DNA of 64,000 nucleotides from Diogma glabrata (lineage: Eukaryota; Arthropoda; Insecta; Diptera; Cylindrotomidae): contig OY856186.1 of the NCBI GenBank assembly GCA_963693315.1, forward strand, positions 376,212,597 through 376,276,596, written 5' to 3'. How positions within the stretch are numbered: the stretch's first letter is position 1; the number at the start of each line of letters is the position of its first letter. This document shows positions 53,851 to 64,000 of this stretch, in pieces. The notes under the pieces were generated by a model. It was not told the origin of the DNA, did not search any database, and saw nothing but the letters and a program-made list of their open reading frames with translations. A program made the position numbers and the translations under genes.

Positions 53851-55630
53851 AAAAATAACATTTAGGACCGGATGAAGAGAAAATTTAAATAAAAAAGACA
53901 ATCGGTTGTGTTGAATACATTGATTCGCAAAGAAGAAAGTTGTTTTTGACAAATAGTTTGGAGAGTAAATATGAATAAACAAACGATCAGTTGTATTGAG
54001 TGCATTGATTGACGTAGAAGACAATTGTTTAGACAATTGAACTTTTACGGGGAAAACAGCTTTGTAACAGAATACAAAACAATCAGTAGAAATAAGCTTA
54101 ATAGGTAATCAGATTCAGACATTCAGTAATAAGTAATAAGATTCAGTTTTGAACGATTAAAATTTCGAACAGAAAGTTTAATCAATAAAAATAAAATAAC
54201 TCGGTACAGTCATTACAACAGGCGAAAAATCTAGACAAAAATCCATAAGTACTGCTAAAGTTAACAACTTTAGCGGAAGTTAAAATATGACTTATAAAGG
54301 TTAAAAAAGTTGGGTTGAAAATAAAATCTCCAACAATTCTGTACCGTAAATTTGTTTGAGTTCTCAGAAAGTTACAATACTTTATACCCCAAGTGTGGTA
54401 GTCAACGCAAGCATAGCATATACAATATTGAATTGTTCAGAGAGAAAAAGGGTCTACGAAAGCGTCTGGAGTTAATCACGTGGTACATCTAGTACATGCT
54501 AATCCATCTCTAGGTAACTTAAAAAAATCCAAAACGTTACATCCAATAACGGCATTACAGATTCCAAGAAGTGGCAGTCAGTTGTAACGGCATCTACATT
54601 AATATATAATCGACAAATCCGAAAGTACCGTCACCATTTGAAAAAATACAAAATTCGAATCTAAATCTTGTGAGATTAAAGATTTTTTTTAGTTCCCTCA
54701 TTGTTGAAAGACATAGTTCTCTGTCTAATGAAAACATTTTAACTATAAAATGGATGTTTATCGAACAAAATGCGACAAACAGTTCTAAAATTTTAATTTT
54801 TTTAATTTTATTTAATAGTAGTATTGTTATTAAATTTTTAAATGTTGGAAATTGTTGTGGAGTCGAATATTATTTTGGGGTATGGTGAAAAAAAATCTTT
54901 AAAATCGGCGCCAAATAATTTATGTTTTTCTTAAAAATAAAATTCATTATTTGGCAAACAAAATACTTATGTGTTGTATTCGTTTTTATTGTAAGACAAT
55001 ATTGTTAGATAATAATTTTCTTTGTTGAAGAAATAATTTTTTTAATTAAAACAAAAATAAGAATACATATACATAATTTAAATTTTGTGGTTTCCTTTAA
55101 TTGTTTTGAATTAAAATCCAAATTATTATTTTGATTAGGGAGGGAGAGATAATTTTGTTTTAGTTGTTATGGAAGACTGAAATTTGAGATGAAACTTAAG
55201 ATCATTACGTAAAATGGAATTTTTTGTTGTGATTCTTAGCGCTATGAATAAGAATTGCTTTTTGAGAATAACTGGATATCAAGTTTTAGCTTTGTCCATA
55301 AAAATAATTGTTATTTGATCTTCCATTGTCATTTCCTAAAGGTATATCAAGCTTTTGAGTTTGATTTTATATTATCAAATATGAAAATTTCAATACCAAT
55401 ATTGCAGCTTCATCACCCTTGTGTTCTCAGTCAGATCCATTTTATTCTAACACTCTGTTTGGATTTGAAATTTTCACAGACTTCATCATTCATGATATGA
55501 CATAAGAGCATGTTGGGATGAAATATCGATATCTTCTGGATCAGTACCAGAATGCATCTAGTTTAACCTTGTTTTAATACTTATTGTGATTTGTTGTGAT
55601 TTTTTGTGAAATAGGAGAATTCTTGTAAAC
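53851..55630. other. AT-rich stretch, no gene recognised
   Basis: A block related to itself by a direct repeat ('aatcggttgtgttgaatacattgattcgc' against 'gatcagttgtattgagtgcattgattgac') lies at about 53900-54010. Otherwise random short frames. Confidence 0.4.
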
Positions 55631-55634
55631 TTTT

Positions 55635-55845
55635 TTAATTTTTTTTAGAATTCTTCGAACTTGACGCGGGGTTGCCTTCTTCTAGAGGTAGGCACCCATT
55701 ATTGTCTCCTTGACCTGAATCATTGTTCAAATACTCTCCTTCATAATTAAACTTTGTTGGTTCTGTGGAATTAGACGCTCCAGTGTATGGATTACAATGA
55801 ATGCTACTTCGGAAGGCCTTAATTGAATTAAGTATGGGACTTTTT
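55635..55845 (-). CDS. Probable terminal coding exon, unknown protein
   Basis: On the minus strand a candidate acceptor (ACATTTTGTAG, AG at 55847-55846) is followed by about 70 codons without a stop, ending at TAA 55635-55637. The frame has no Met. It has normal base composition and a hydrophilic, low-complexity C-terminus (e.g. PYTGASNSTEPTKFNYEGEY; NNDSGQGDNNG; ASSSKNSKKN). It lies next to a small non-LTR tail remnant at 55870-55920. I recognise no family. It may be the last exon of a host gene transcribed from beyond 56 kb, or a fossil fragment. Confidence 0.4.
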
Positions 55846-55869
55846 CTACAAAATGTTTTGTGTAGTAAG

Positions 55870-55925
55870 CATTATAACATGTGTCACAACAAGACATAAC
55901 CACCTTTTAAGACCAAGGTTCCACA
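55870..55925 (-). pseudogene. Short non-LTR 3' tail fragment
   Basis: 'tcacaacaagacataaccac' and 'ccttttaagaccaaggt' resemble the segment just past the stop of the ORF2 fragment at 22680 ('tcacaacaacacataaatac', 'ccttttaagacctaggt'). Too short to classify. Confidence 0.4.
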
Positions 55926-57815
55926 AAAATATGAGGATGCAAATCTTTTTTTATTTATCTAAAAAATAAATTCTATCACATGTTAAATATGACATAGGCC
56001 AATATTTTATGATAAGCTAGAGAAATTAAAAATAAAATAATAGATAAAAACCAAATTTGGTATAATAATTTACAGAACGTCATGTGACGTACTGTTTTCC
56101 TTAATGATAAAATCGCACAAATAGAGTTATTCGAAGGCTTGTTTTTTCATGCAAACGATAACGTGCCATCGTCAAGAAATATTCGAAGTCTATAATGATG
56201 GGTGGATGGGTGGAAGGAGCCAAATTTTTAAAATTACAAGGAGTAAAAATTTCATTAACAAAAATATTGAACGTTTCTAGGAGTTACTTCTATTTGATTC
56301 GATCACTAGACCCAGAATTTTTATTCGTTCAATAATTTATCTTACTATAAAAATATTGTTCTTTTTATTATTCCCCTTAAGTGTTCTTTTTTCACAATAA
56401 TTCTTCACTTTTAATAATCTCTTTATTATTTCACTCCTTTATATTGTGACTAATTTGTGTCACTGTTAGCTTACAACTCATTTAAACCACTGTTTTAATT
56501 CAAAACTAATTTTATCACTTTTATTTTAAAACTGCACTGCTTCGCTCCAATTTAATACTGACTTCCATAACACAACTTTTTATTTATACTAGACGAAACA
56601 ATCTACAAACTTCCAGAACATCAACTGACCTTTATCAACAAAACATAATCATCAAATTTTTAATTTGTTTATTTACCTATTCTCTATGGACTGCGTTTAT
56701 TTTCTTATAACATAAACAACAATTTCTTGATGCGTGCTATTTTGTTTTTGTTAGCTTCATGTTTATTCAGGCGTTTTATATACTTTTAGAAATTTTTTCT
56801 CTAAAAGGTATTTTCCAGAACCATGTGCGTTTGAAAATCGTGCTCCATAATCGTCACAATATTTTAAAAATAACCAGGCAATTCATTTTTAAACCATAAA
56901 CTGCGCCAAAATGTCAATGTTGAAAATAATAAAATAAATAATTTCTTGTTTTTTGACTACTTCATTCTATTCATATTTTATTCGCTCAGACTGATTGACT
57001 CTTGCAAGATTTTAGTTTTTCATCGCACGTAAATTTTAAGTTAAATTTTGTAGAAATAATAGGCGACAATTTCTCGAAGTTTAGTAATTGGACTTCTTCG
57101 ATCCCCAAAAATCATTAAATTAATGCAAAAGTTCTTTCTAAACAGGCGTTAGTACCAGGAAGAGACATAGCCACTTCTATACAATTATCAATAAATTTTT
57201 GAATGGCATGTGCTCTGAAACTAAAAGAGAAATCTCTTCACGCCATCTCACAAACTTATTATTTTGTGCGTTAAGCAAATACACTCTACTTATTAAGTCA
57301 AACTACTCATTATCATTATTAATATTCTAGAAATTTAATAGTTTCTTTTAGATTAGAAAAGATTAGATTAGATTAGAAAAAATTTTCTAATCTAAGCGTT
57401 TTCGTATCTAATCTAATAGTTTCTTTTACTTCATCCTATTTGATTTGTTAATGCAACGAAGCCAAAGACAAGTAGAATTCGTAGTTCAAATAAATGAACT
57501 TTCTTCCTTTTCTAATTATTAAAATTAAATACGCAATAACATTAGCCATATAAATAGCACCTATGTCTGAATATAATTTTTTTAGTTTAAACTGTCTGGC
57601 TTGTGTGGTTGTTTTGAATAATCAAACCGAATTTTCAACGAAGGTATTACAATATGCTTCTGGGTTCTCTGCTCTAGCGGATGGGAGTGAACACTTTAGA
57701 GGAGCCGGTTTTTATTCGATTTATTCTCCTGTGAAAATTATATATTTTTTATACTGCTCCCTTAAACTGCTTCATATGTTTAGATGTCCTTTAATGAATA
57801 GTGTGTTCGCGTCTT
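55926..57815. other. AT-rich stretch, no gene recognised; small hairpin at 57.36 kb
   Basis: At about 57350-57405 'ttagattagaaaa' repeats face the inverted 'ttttctaatctaa', a compact palindrome. Only random short frames elsewhere; the 87-residue frame at 57563-57826 shows no recognisable domain. Confidence 0.4.
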
Positions 57816-57821
57816 TTGTCA

Positions 57822-57948
57822 TGTAACGACGGACTATTTTTATTTTTAATCTACAATAATAGTTTTCAAATTCTATTATAATTTTGTAACGACGGACTAT
57901 TTTTATTTTTAATCTACAATAATAGTTTTCAAATTCTATTATAATTTT
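57822..57948. repeat. 63-bp tandem duplication
   Basis: The unit beginning 'tgtaacgacggactattttt' occurs at 57822 and 57885 with essentially no differences, so the duplication is recent. Confidence 0.9.
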
Positions 57949-58374
57949 ATTAATTTTCTTCAATTGTAATAAACGTAGACATCTATGTATAATTACTACC
58001 ACTGTATAATTAAACATTTTTTTGATGACTAAATAAACTCGATTTCAATTAAAAATACAAGTTTTGTATAAATGATTGGTTATATTAGTGGAAATTGCTG
58101 TATATGATGGAAAATGAAACAGAAGATCTGGAAGATTTTGTATATAAGCCATCATATTTGGTTGATCGGGGATCAGTATAAATTTAAAATCAGTATATAA
58201 AAATGAATGTAAGTGATTAGTATTCATTTAAATTAAAATAAAACAAAGAAAAAATATTTTTATGTTGTAAAGTTAACTGTGGAAAAGGAAAAAAATCACT
58301 AGAAGTTTTATTAGAAATAAAACCAATAATAAAATTAAATAAAACAGTTTTGTGTAATCTTTTCTGTACTCGCC

Positions 58375-58678
58375 ATGCCTCGTAGCACATTACGGAATAT
58401 TTTACTTGGTAACCCAAATGATGAAACTAACGAATTTTTCTTTATACAACGAAGTGCCGTTTATAGTGATCTGTTACATGCACTTCAGATTATTGGAGTC
58501 GTTGACGAAAAAAAAAACACAAAAATCAAAAGTTTTTCACGCAATGTGGTTATTGGAAGATAAAAAATTATATTTGGGATTTAATATTAACACTGATAGA
58601 AATTTTGTAACAATGACTGAAATTTTATTACAAAATTTCGAAGGATACGAAGAGATAACTTTCGGTAAAGCTTGCTGA
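58375..58678 (+). pseudogene. Small unknown ORF broken at a run of ten A
   Basis: Two overlapping frames (58375-58563 and 58406-58678) join at a run of ten A at 58508-58517. The first begins MPRSTLRNILLGNPNDETNE and is coding-like up to the run. The second is coding-like after it (KVFHAMWLLEDKKLYLGFNI; EGYEEITFGKAC at the end). A one-base slip in the run explains the pattern, so this is either a recent pseudogene, a programmed slip, or a sequencing error. A TATA-like tatataa lies at 58194-58200. I recognise no domain. Confidence 0.45.
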
Positions 58679-59031
58679 ATAGAATGGATTTCTAGTTGAT
58701 CAACATTCAACATTAATTGATGTAAGCTTTTTAAATTTTATTTTGTGTAGTTTTTGTTGATTTATTTTAATTTTTCATGCTAGCTAATTAATAGTTTTAT
58801 TCAATATTCAGTCTGTATGTAATAAGAGGTCTCCAAGTGTAAATTTGTTTGTCGCATAGATTCAGTGTTCCGGCGTAATATTACGGTGTTCATATATTTT
58901 TTTGAATATTATAATTTATTATTATTCGTTAAAAGTCCAAATCAGGACAGTCAAATTAAATCCAATAGTTCGCCTATTTTTTCACTTCCAGGCACGATTC
59001 TGATCTCAGCTTTGATAACATATCACATATG

Positions 59032-59185
59032 CTCAATGGATGTCACTTAAATATTCAAAGCTTGTTCCGAAATATTGATAAACTCAGACTCGCAGTAATT
59101 TCCTTATCTTTGGACTATATATTCCTCTCCGAAACCTGGGCCAAAGAAAATATTTATGATCAGGCGATAAGTATTGATGGTTCAG
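59032..59185 (+). pseudogene. Non-LTR endonuclease N-terminal fragment
   Basis: A plus-strand frame reads 'HLNIQSLFRNIDKLRLAVIS' followed by 'LSLDYIFLSETWAKENIY'. This is the 'hxNxxSL...K...L...' start and the 'ExW' catalytic-Glu block of the apurinic endonuclease of LINEs. The frame is broken after about 60 residues. It faces the next, minus-strand non-LTR remnant. Confidence 0.65.
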
Positions 59186-59689
59186 TACTGTCAGACATGA
59201 TCGAATAACTAACTCGTTGAAATGCGATGGACGTGTTTGTGTATATATATACGTCAAAATATTAAATACAAAGTGACTCAGCAGTAATATCACAAACCTC
59301 ACAGATTCCGATATAAACTACCTTTTTGATGAACTTGCCCTACCCTCACGTAAGTTCTGTCTGTTTTCAATAACGCCAGACCTGACACTAGAAAAGGCTT
59401 CCATGCACATAAAAATTGCTCAGGGTATTCCTCCTCTTCAACATAACATCCACAGAGAGGACTTTCTATAAGTCTCATGGTTAACAGATGTTTTTTAAAT
59501 ATCCAGGTCCTGTTAGGACACCGACCACAGTGCTGAGAGTTTTCCTCTTCAAGATTAAAAGAAAATTAATATTTTTATATGACATGCTAAAACATCCTAC
59601 TTTGTCTGCGTGTTGATGACGAATTTCATAGAGCACTCATCGTAAGGTCCGCATCATCCTTTAATATAACAAGACAAATTTTTTGAATA

Positions 59690-60850
59690 ACCCTAAGGCG
59701 GGTTCTGGCCAGAATTTCATGGCCGCTCCCGCCTTTGCAAGTTCATCAGTTTTTACGTCACCTAGAATGCCACTATGACCTGGAACCCAACGCAGCGTGA
59801 TGTTGTTGAGTTGCGCCATCCCACAGAGGTTTTTTCTACAACAATTGAAGAGTTCAGAAGTAGTCGTCGGTCTTAGAAGTGCTTTAGTAGCTGTTTTGCT
59901 ATCCGAAACAATTCAAATTTGTTTACCCTTCAGACGCAAACGTGTTTTACGTGTTTGCATTCATTGATAGCATACACCTGCGCTAGGAGGACTGTACAGA
60001 TCCGTCAAAGAAAAAATTTATTGCTGCTTATTGCTACATTATTTAATTCCAAGTATACCCCAGCTCCTGCATTTACATTTAACAGTGAACAATCCGTGTA
60101 GAAGGCGTACATTTCGCTGGAAGACCAGTCGGACTGATTCCTTTCTGGAAGAAATAATCAGCTCACCGTGCTTCTCAAGGCGGGGCTGCTCACGTCACTA
60201 TACAACGCCACTATTTCTGGACAATCTGTCCGTAATCTCTCAAAAATGTGACCATGACCGCATGTTTTCCCTCTGTTTACCCACGCTCCTACCATATGTA
60301 GTCTGTAGGCAGCCCTTTTAGTCAAAAACTCCACATGTTGATGTAAGGAGCCAAACCCGACATGGTATCCTACGACAGTGATAGTGTGCTACGGATGAGC
60401 CACTATAATACCTAAACGTGCCATTCTCTTTTAACCTAGCAACGACGTATTTTTTTCTCCGTTTTGCCACCAGACAACACATGCAAAAATAAGTGTTGGT
60501 CTAATTATTGCTGTGTATATCCGAAGGTTAAGTATGGGACGGGACTAAATCCCCAATAACGGCCAAAGGACAGACAGCATTGACAAAAAGAAATGACAGT
60601 CTTATCAATTTTTCTGTTAAATAAGTATTTCAACTTAACTTTTGTCGAGAATAATGCCTAAAAACTTAACCTCATCTGAGTAGCTTAGCCCTCAAAAGTC
60701 CCTGCTCCACACATCCTAGTTCAACCAACTTCAGTGAATTTTGCATCAAATCTACCGGAGTGCGATGGTTTTTCCCAATTGCCGGTATGGCTATATCGTC
60801 AGCGTAACTCTGAGAGTTTACAGAAGAGGTGAGAGTACACCAACGATTGG
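59690..60850 (-). pseudogene. Non-LTR retrotransposon remnant: RT palm to RNase H
   Basis: Read on the minus strand from 60850 downward: 'VGVLSPLL' then 'SYADDIAIPAIGKNHR' (catalytic box, about 60805-60755), 'EVKFLGIILD' (about 60690-60660), 'YTAIIRPTLIFACVVWWQ' (about 60515-60460), and at the end an RNase H block 'ITLRWVPGHSGILGDVKTDE' with 'LAKAGA' (about 59800-59725). The order RT, connection, RNase H is that of I/LOA/Jockey-group elements with an RNase H domain. Stops and frameshifts are frequent, so the copy is old. Confidence 0.8.
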
Positions 60851-60894
60851 TAGTTATATTGTAACTTTATTATTCGTATCAACAATTGCCAGAA

Positions 60895-61290
60895 AGAATT
60901 GCGCAGCTATTGATTTAAATATTATTATTATTCAACAATCGCCAATACCTTTGGCGCAACGATTGATGTATGTTATTATACAACTTTTGCTCAATATATC
61001 GCCTTTAAGGTGCAACGTTTCTGGTTCAATGATATTTTTTTCATCATAAGCTTGGCTTTTAGTCACTATGATTTGCTAATGCAAAAGAAATTTGAAGGAT
61101 TGGATCAGTTACTGGGTGAGTGAAATATTTTTTAAATGTAATAATTATAATTTATGTAGTGGTGGTGACGGCCTTGGATCGTCTTACTTATGTGGTCGTT
61201 AGAGTCCCTATTTTTTGTTTATTGGAGTCCATTTTCTTTTGATATTTTTGTGTAACATGTGGCATTATGATGTTCTGAGGAGATATAATC
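60895..61290. repeat. Dispersed repeat family 'GGGTGAGT', copy E (diverged)
   Basis: 'caacaatcgccaatac' and 'tttggcgcaacgattgatg' at about 60934-60967 are followed by 'aaggattggatcagttactgggtgagtg' at about 61094-61121 and the weak block 'gtggtcgttagagtcccta' at about 61192. The order agrees with copies A-D but similarity is lower. Confidence 0.4.
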
Positions 61291-64000
61291 GAACTCACAG
61301 ACTGAGCGTAGTTGGAATTATCTCAAGACAGACATTTTTGCAAAGTCAAGGCAGAGCAACTGTAGCAATCTATCCTATACGGTTAAAATAAAGATATGTA
61401 GAATTTAGCCAACAGTGCTGGCAAATAAAGTTTTTCATCTCTGGCATCAGTTCCTTACATATGTGGACAAAAATCTAGAAAAACTTAGAAAACTTTATAG
61501 AATAATTAGATCCTGTAAATTCATTACAGTATGTCAGTGATTAGCAAACACATTATTTGAAAAAACTGAGGTTGCAGTCAAGCATCCTGACTCGCGTATA
61601 AAAAAACCAATTATTTTATGTGTAAAATGTGCGTTGAGGAATAGGTTACATGTTACCATTGAGAGGAGAAGGAAGAAAATATAGAGAGATGTGCTTGGTT
61701 CTGAAAGAAGAAGATTACGAAAACATGTCCTTCTATGTTCAAAAAATTGTTAGAACCGATTTCCCTTCAATAGCAAGTAAAATCACAGTGACGATAACCA
61801 ACCTAAGATTTAATATAAAGTGAAAAATTATAAGTAGGATTATCGATTCCTAGCACAATACTTAACGTTCGCAAGAACTTAATGTTATTGATATGAAATG
61901 GGTTCTCCAAAGCTTCCAAATCACTTCACAAACAATATTTACTTTTAAAAGTGAAACAGATTGTTCTCTGTCTTAGAAACTCATACCTTTTGTAAAAGGT
62001 TAAATAAAATTGATTCAATAGCTAAGTCTGAAGCATGCAGACAGATATTACATGACAAAGAAAGTATTTGTTCGAGATAGTCTCCTTCCATTTTGTTCAA
62101 TGTCACCAAAATTGTTATAGTTTTTATTTGATGTTCACTCAGATCATGGTAGTTAGAGATTCAAAAAGGAAGACAAGTGGCAACAACCCATCCAACCAAC
62201 CAACATCCACCAACTCGTACAGAATTGCACTTTTTTGTATGAGTGTTTTGTAATCAGGGTGCCAAAAGCATAAAACAAAACAAAGTAGGGGTTCATAGAT
62301 TTTCAAAATTTTCAGATTAATTGTTATGGAGCAAAAACAAAAACCATTTTCGTCTATAAACTATTTCTCTTGACAAAAAATTCGAGTTCAAACAAAATTC
62401 TCCAAATTAAAGTTAATTATAAACGGATAAGAAATATAATTATGTAAAAAAAACGTCTTTTTCCAATTTCAACAAACAAAAATTATATTAAATATTATTT
62501 CTACAAATTTAAGTTTATCCCCTCTACTTGTAGATATGTAATTAAGATAAAAAATTTTACAGAGAAAAAAACTGAGCACAGTAGATTTTATTTCCGAATT
62601 TTTGTCCTATGCTTTTGTCTTCGTTTGTAGATCAAATTTTCCTTAATTTTTTTTTTTATTTCTATTATTTCTTATAAACTTTTATAAGTCAATTTTCTTT
62701 ATTTTATTACGTTTATCGCCAATTTAAATAATGTGGGTGGTTGCAAAGTTGAATCGATTTTATTTATCTTCATTTTGTGTACTACCGTCTCCGCTTACAA
62801 TGAGATAATTATATTTTGATTGAAATTTATTAAAATTTGATTATAAGATAATAGGAAAAAAATGTTAATGTCAATAGAGGCAATTGAAGGATATTAAATA
62901 TTGATGATTGATGAAACAATTATGTAAGGTCAACAAGAAATAACGTTTGTTTTTATTATGGTTTTAATAAGGAATGTTAATATGCGTTTTTTTGTGTATG
63001 AATCGAGTAAAATAAATTGGTTTTTAATTGCGTGGTAAACTCGTGGAAATCTATTTTTGCTTTGTGAAACAATCACGAGTCTGACTCGTAGAAAAACTTA
63101 TTTTTACTTTGTGAGACAATCGTGAGTTAGACTCGTGATAACAATATAAAATAAATTCATGGAATCACTTGACTTCATATCAAAATTGTGATCGAACGGG
63201 TGAACCGATTTTAATGAACTTTTGTTGTTTAAAAGATACATATAATATAGTGACGCCTTATAAAAATATTACTTTAACAAAAAATAATCATATTTTTAGA
63301 TGATTTTTAAAATTTTAATTCTTCAAACATGGTGATTTCAAAAAGTACCGTTTTCTTCTCTATCATAATATCTTACCCAAGTAACAATTTCAGTTTTATA
63401 TAAGCTCTTCTAGTGCTCTAGAGCTATAATATACAGCTGGTTGCTTTATATTTTGCTGATGCAGCGCTGTCACAGCTCTAGTAGAGCTGTTGTGGTGCTA
63501 AATTTGCTACTTTTACAGCATTATTTCCTCTAAGGAAGTTGTTTAATATATTTATAGAGCTATATTAGCTGTATAAAGGTTGACTGTTAGAGTTTTTTAA
63601 GAGCTAATATTAATTTTTGAATACAATACAAGTAATTTTTTCAATGAAACTTTATGTTTACATGAACTAATACATATTGACATGGTTTAAAATGTTTTGA
63701 TGTTATGGTTTCTGTCAAATAAATTCTTTGATAAATTAAATGGCAATTTGTTATACTTTAATAAATAATATATGTAATTACTTTTATTGAAAATATGTAT
63801 ACAAATTTTATGTGCCATTTATTTTTTATGGTGAATAGTGATAGTTTAGAACAAAAATTTTAGTGCGCCCTGATTAGTTTTGTGTATTTGGTGGCAAAAT
63901 AAAAAAATTATAAATTTTTTTCAATATTTTGAAACATTTTCACAGTTTCAGGTTTGTAAATAAATTTATTTGGTGAATTCATCTTTAAAAAAAATTCTTA
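61291..64000. other. AT-rich stretch, no gene recognised
   Basis: A direct repeat with 'actcgt.gaaa...ttttt.ctttgtga.acaatc.cgagt' occurs at 63038-63140. At 63400-63600 there is a cluster of AGAGCT/AGCTCT words, including the palindrome acagctcta-g-tagagctgt at 63472-63490. No coding segment recognised. Confidence 0.4.

Noticed and set aside
1..64000. tRNA or rRNA genes
   Set aside because: No A/B-box pair in cloverleaf context or rRNA core sequence was noticed; a covariance-model scan would settle it.

Overview
The window is AT-rich eukaryotic DNA, most likely from an insect. The GT-AG introns that can be placed are only 59 and 67 bp, one core promoter pairs a TATA box with a TCAGT initiator, and the transposon remains (Ty3/gypsy, several non-LTR families, a Polinton/Maverick) are typical of arthropods. 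I cannot name the species. No tRNA, rRNA or bacterial-type genes were seen. Most of the 64 kb is transposon-derived or anonymous intergenic/intronic sequence.

Left part (1-25 kb). A palindromic foldback element lies at about 1.5-3.5 kb, with relatives near 4.2-4.7 kb and 20.9-21.6 kb. A TATA/initiator promoter near 5.93-5.97 kb is followed by an ATG-free leader ending at a consensus splice donor at 6490, which looks like the first non-coding exon of a plus-strand gene. At 13.67-13.85 kb a minus-strand exon encodes a signal peptide and one LDL-receptor class A repeat; this is the best host gene in the window. A decayed gypsy gag-pol with one 229-bp LTR fills 14.06-17.56 kb. A non-LTR fragment lies at 22.7 kb and a minisatellite at 23.2-23.5 kb.

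Centre (25176-38286). This is the main discovery: a 13.1-kb Polinton/Maverick-like element flanked by a perfect 6-bp target-site duplication (TTTGTG). It is almost entirely one giant inverted repeat, with two arms of about 5.39 kb around a unique 2.3-kb loop. Each arm carries a FtsK/HerA-type packaging ATPase (frameshifted at its 3' end), a three-exon gene for a small protein with two perfect CHHC zinc fingers (the architecture of GTSF1/Asterix, a piRNA-pathway factor), and parts of an acidic ORF. The loop carries a gene with its own TATA box and poly(A) signal whose product has a transglutaminase-like Cys-His-Asp arrangement, plus small ORFs. No DNA polymerase B, integrase, protease or capsid gene is visible, so the element looks non-autonomous. 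Its TSD and intact ends suggest it was inserted as a unit.

Right part (38.3-64 kb). This is mostly anonymous AT-rich DNA. A dispersed repeat family has a conserved GGGTGAGT splice-donor-like module, GT-rich spacer and downstream block (41.5, 47.1 and 48.1 kb; also 4.9 and 61.1 kb). Two exon-like minus-strand reading frames without start codons (49.67 and 55.64 kb) may be 3' ends of host genes. A perfect 30-bp hairpin is tied to a duplicated 230-bp unit at 49.8-50.6 kb. A tandem-repeat element is interrupted by a 5'-truncated non-LTR retrotransposon (51.76-53.45 kb). A frameshifted small ORF sits at 58.4 kb and two opposed non-LTR fragments at 59.0-60.85 kb.
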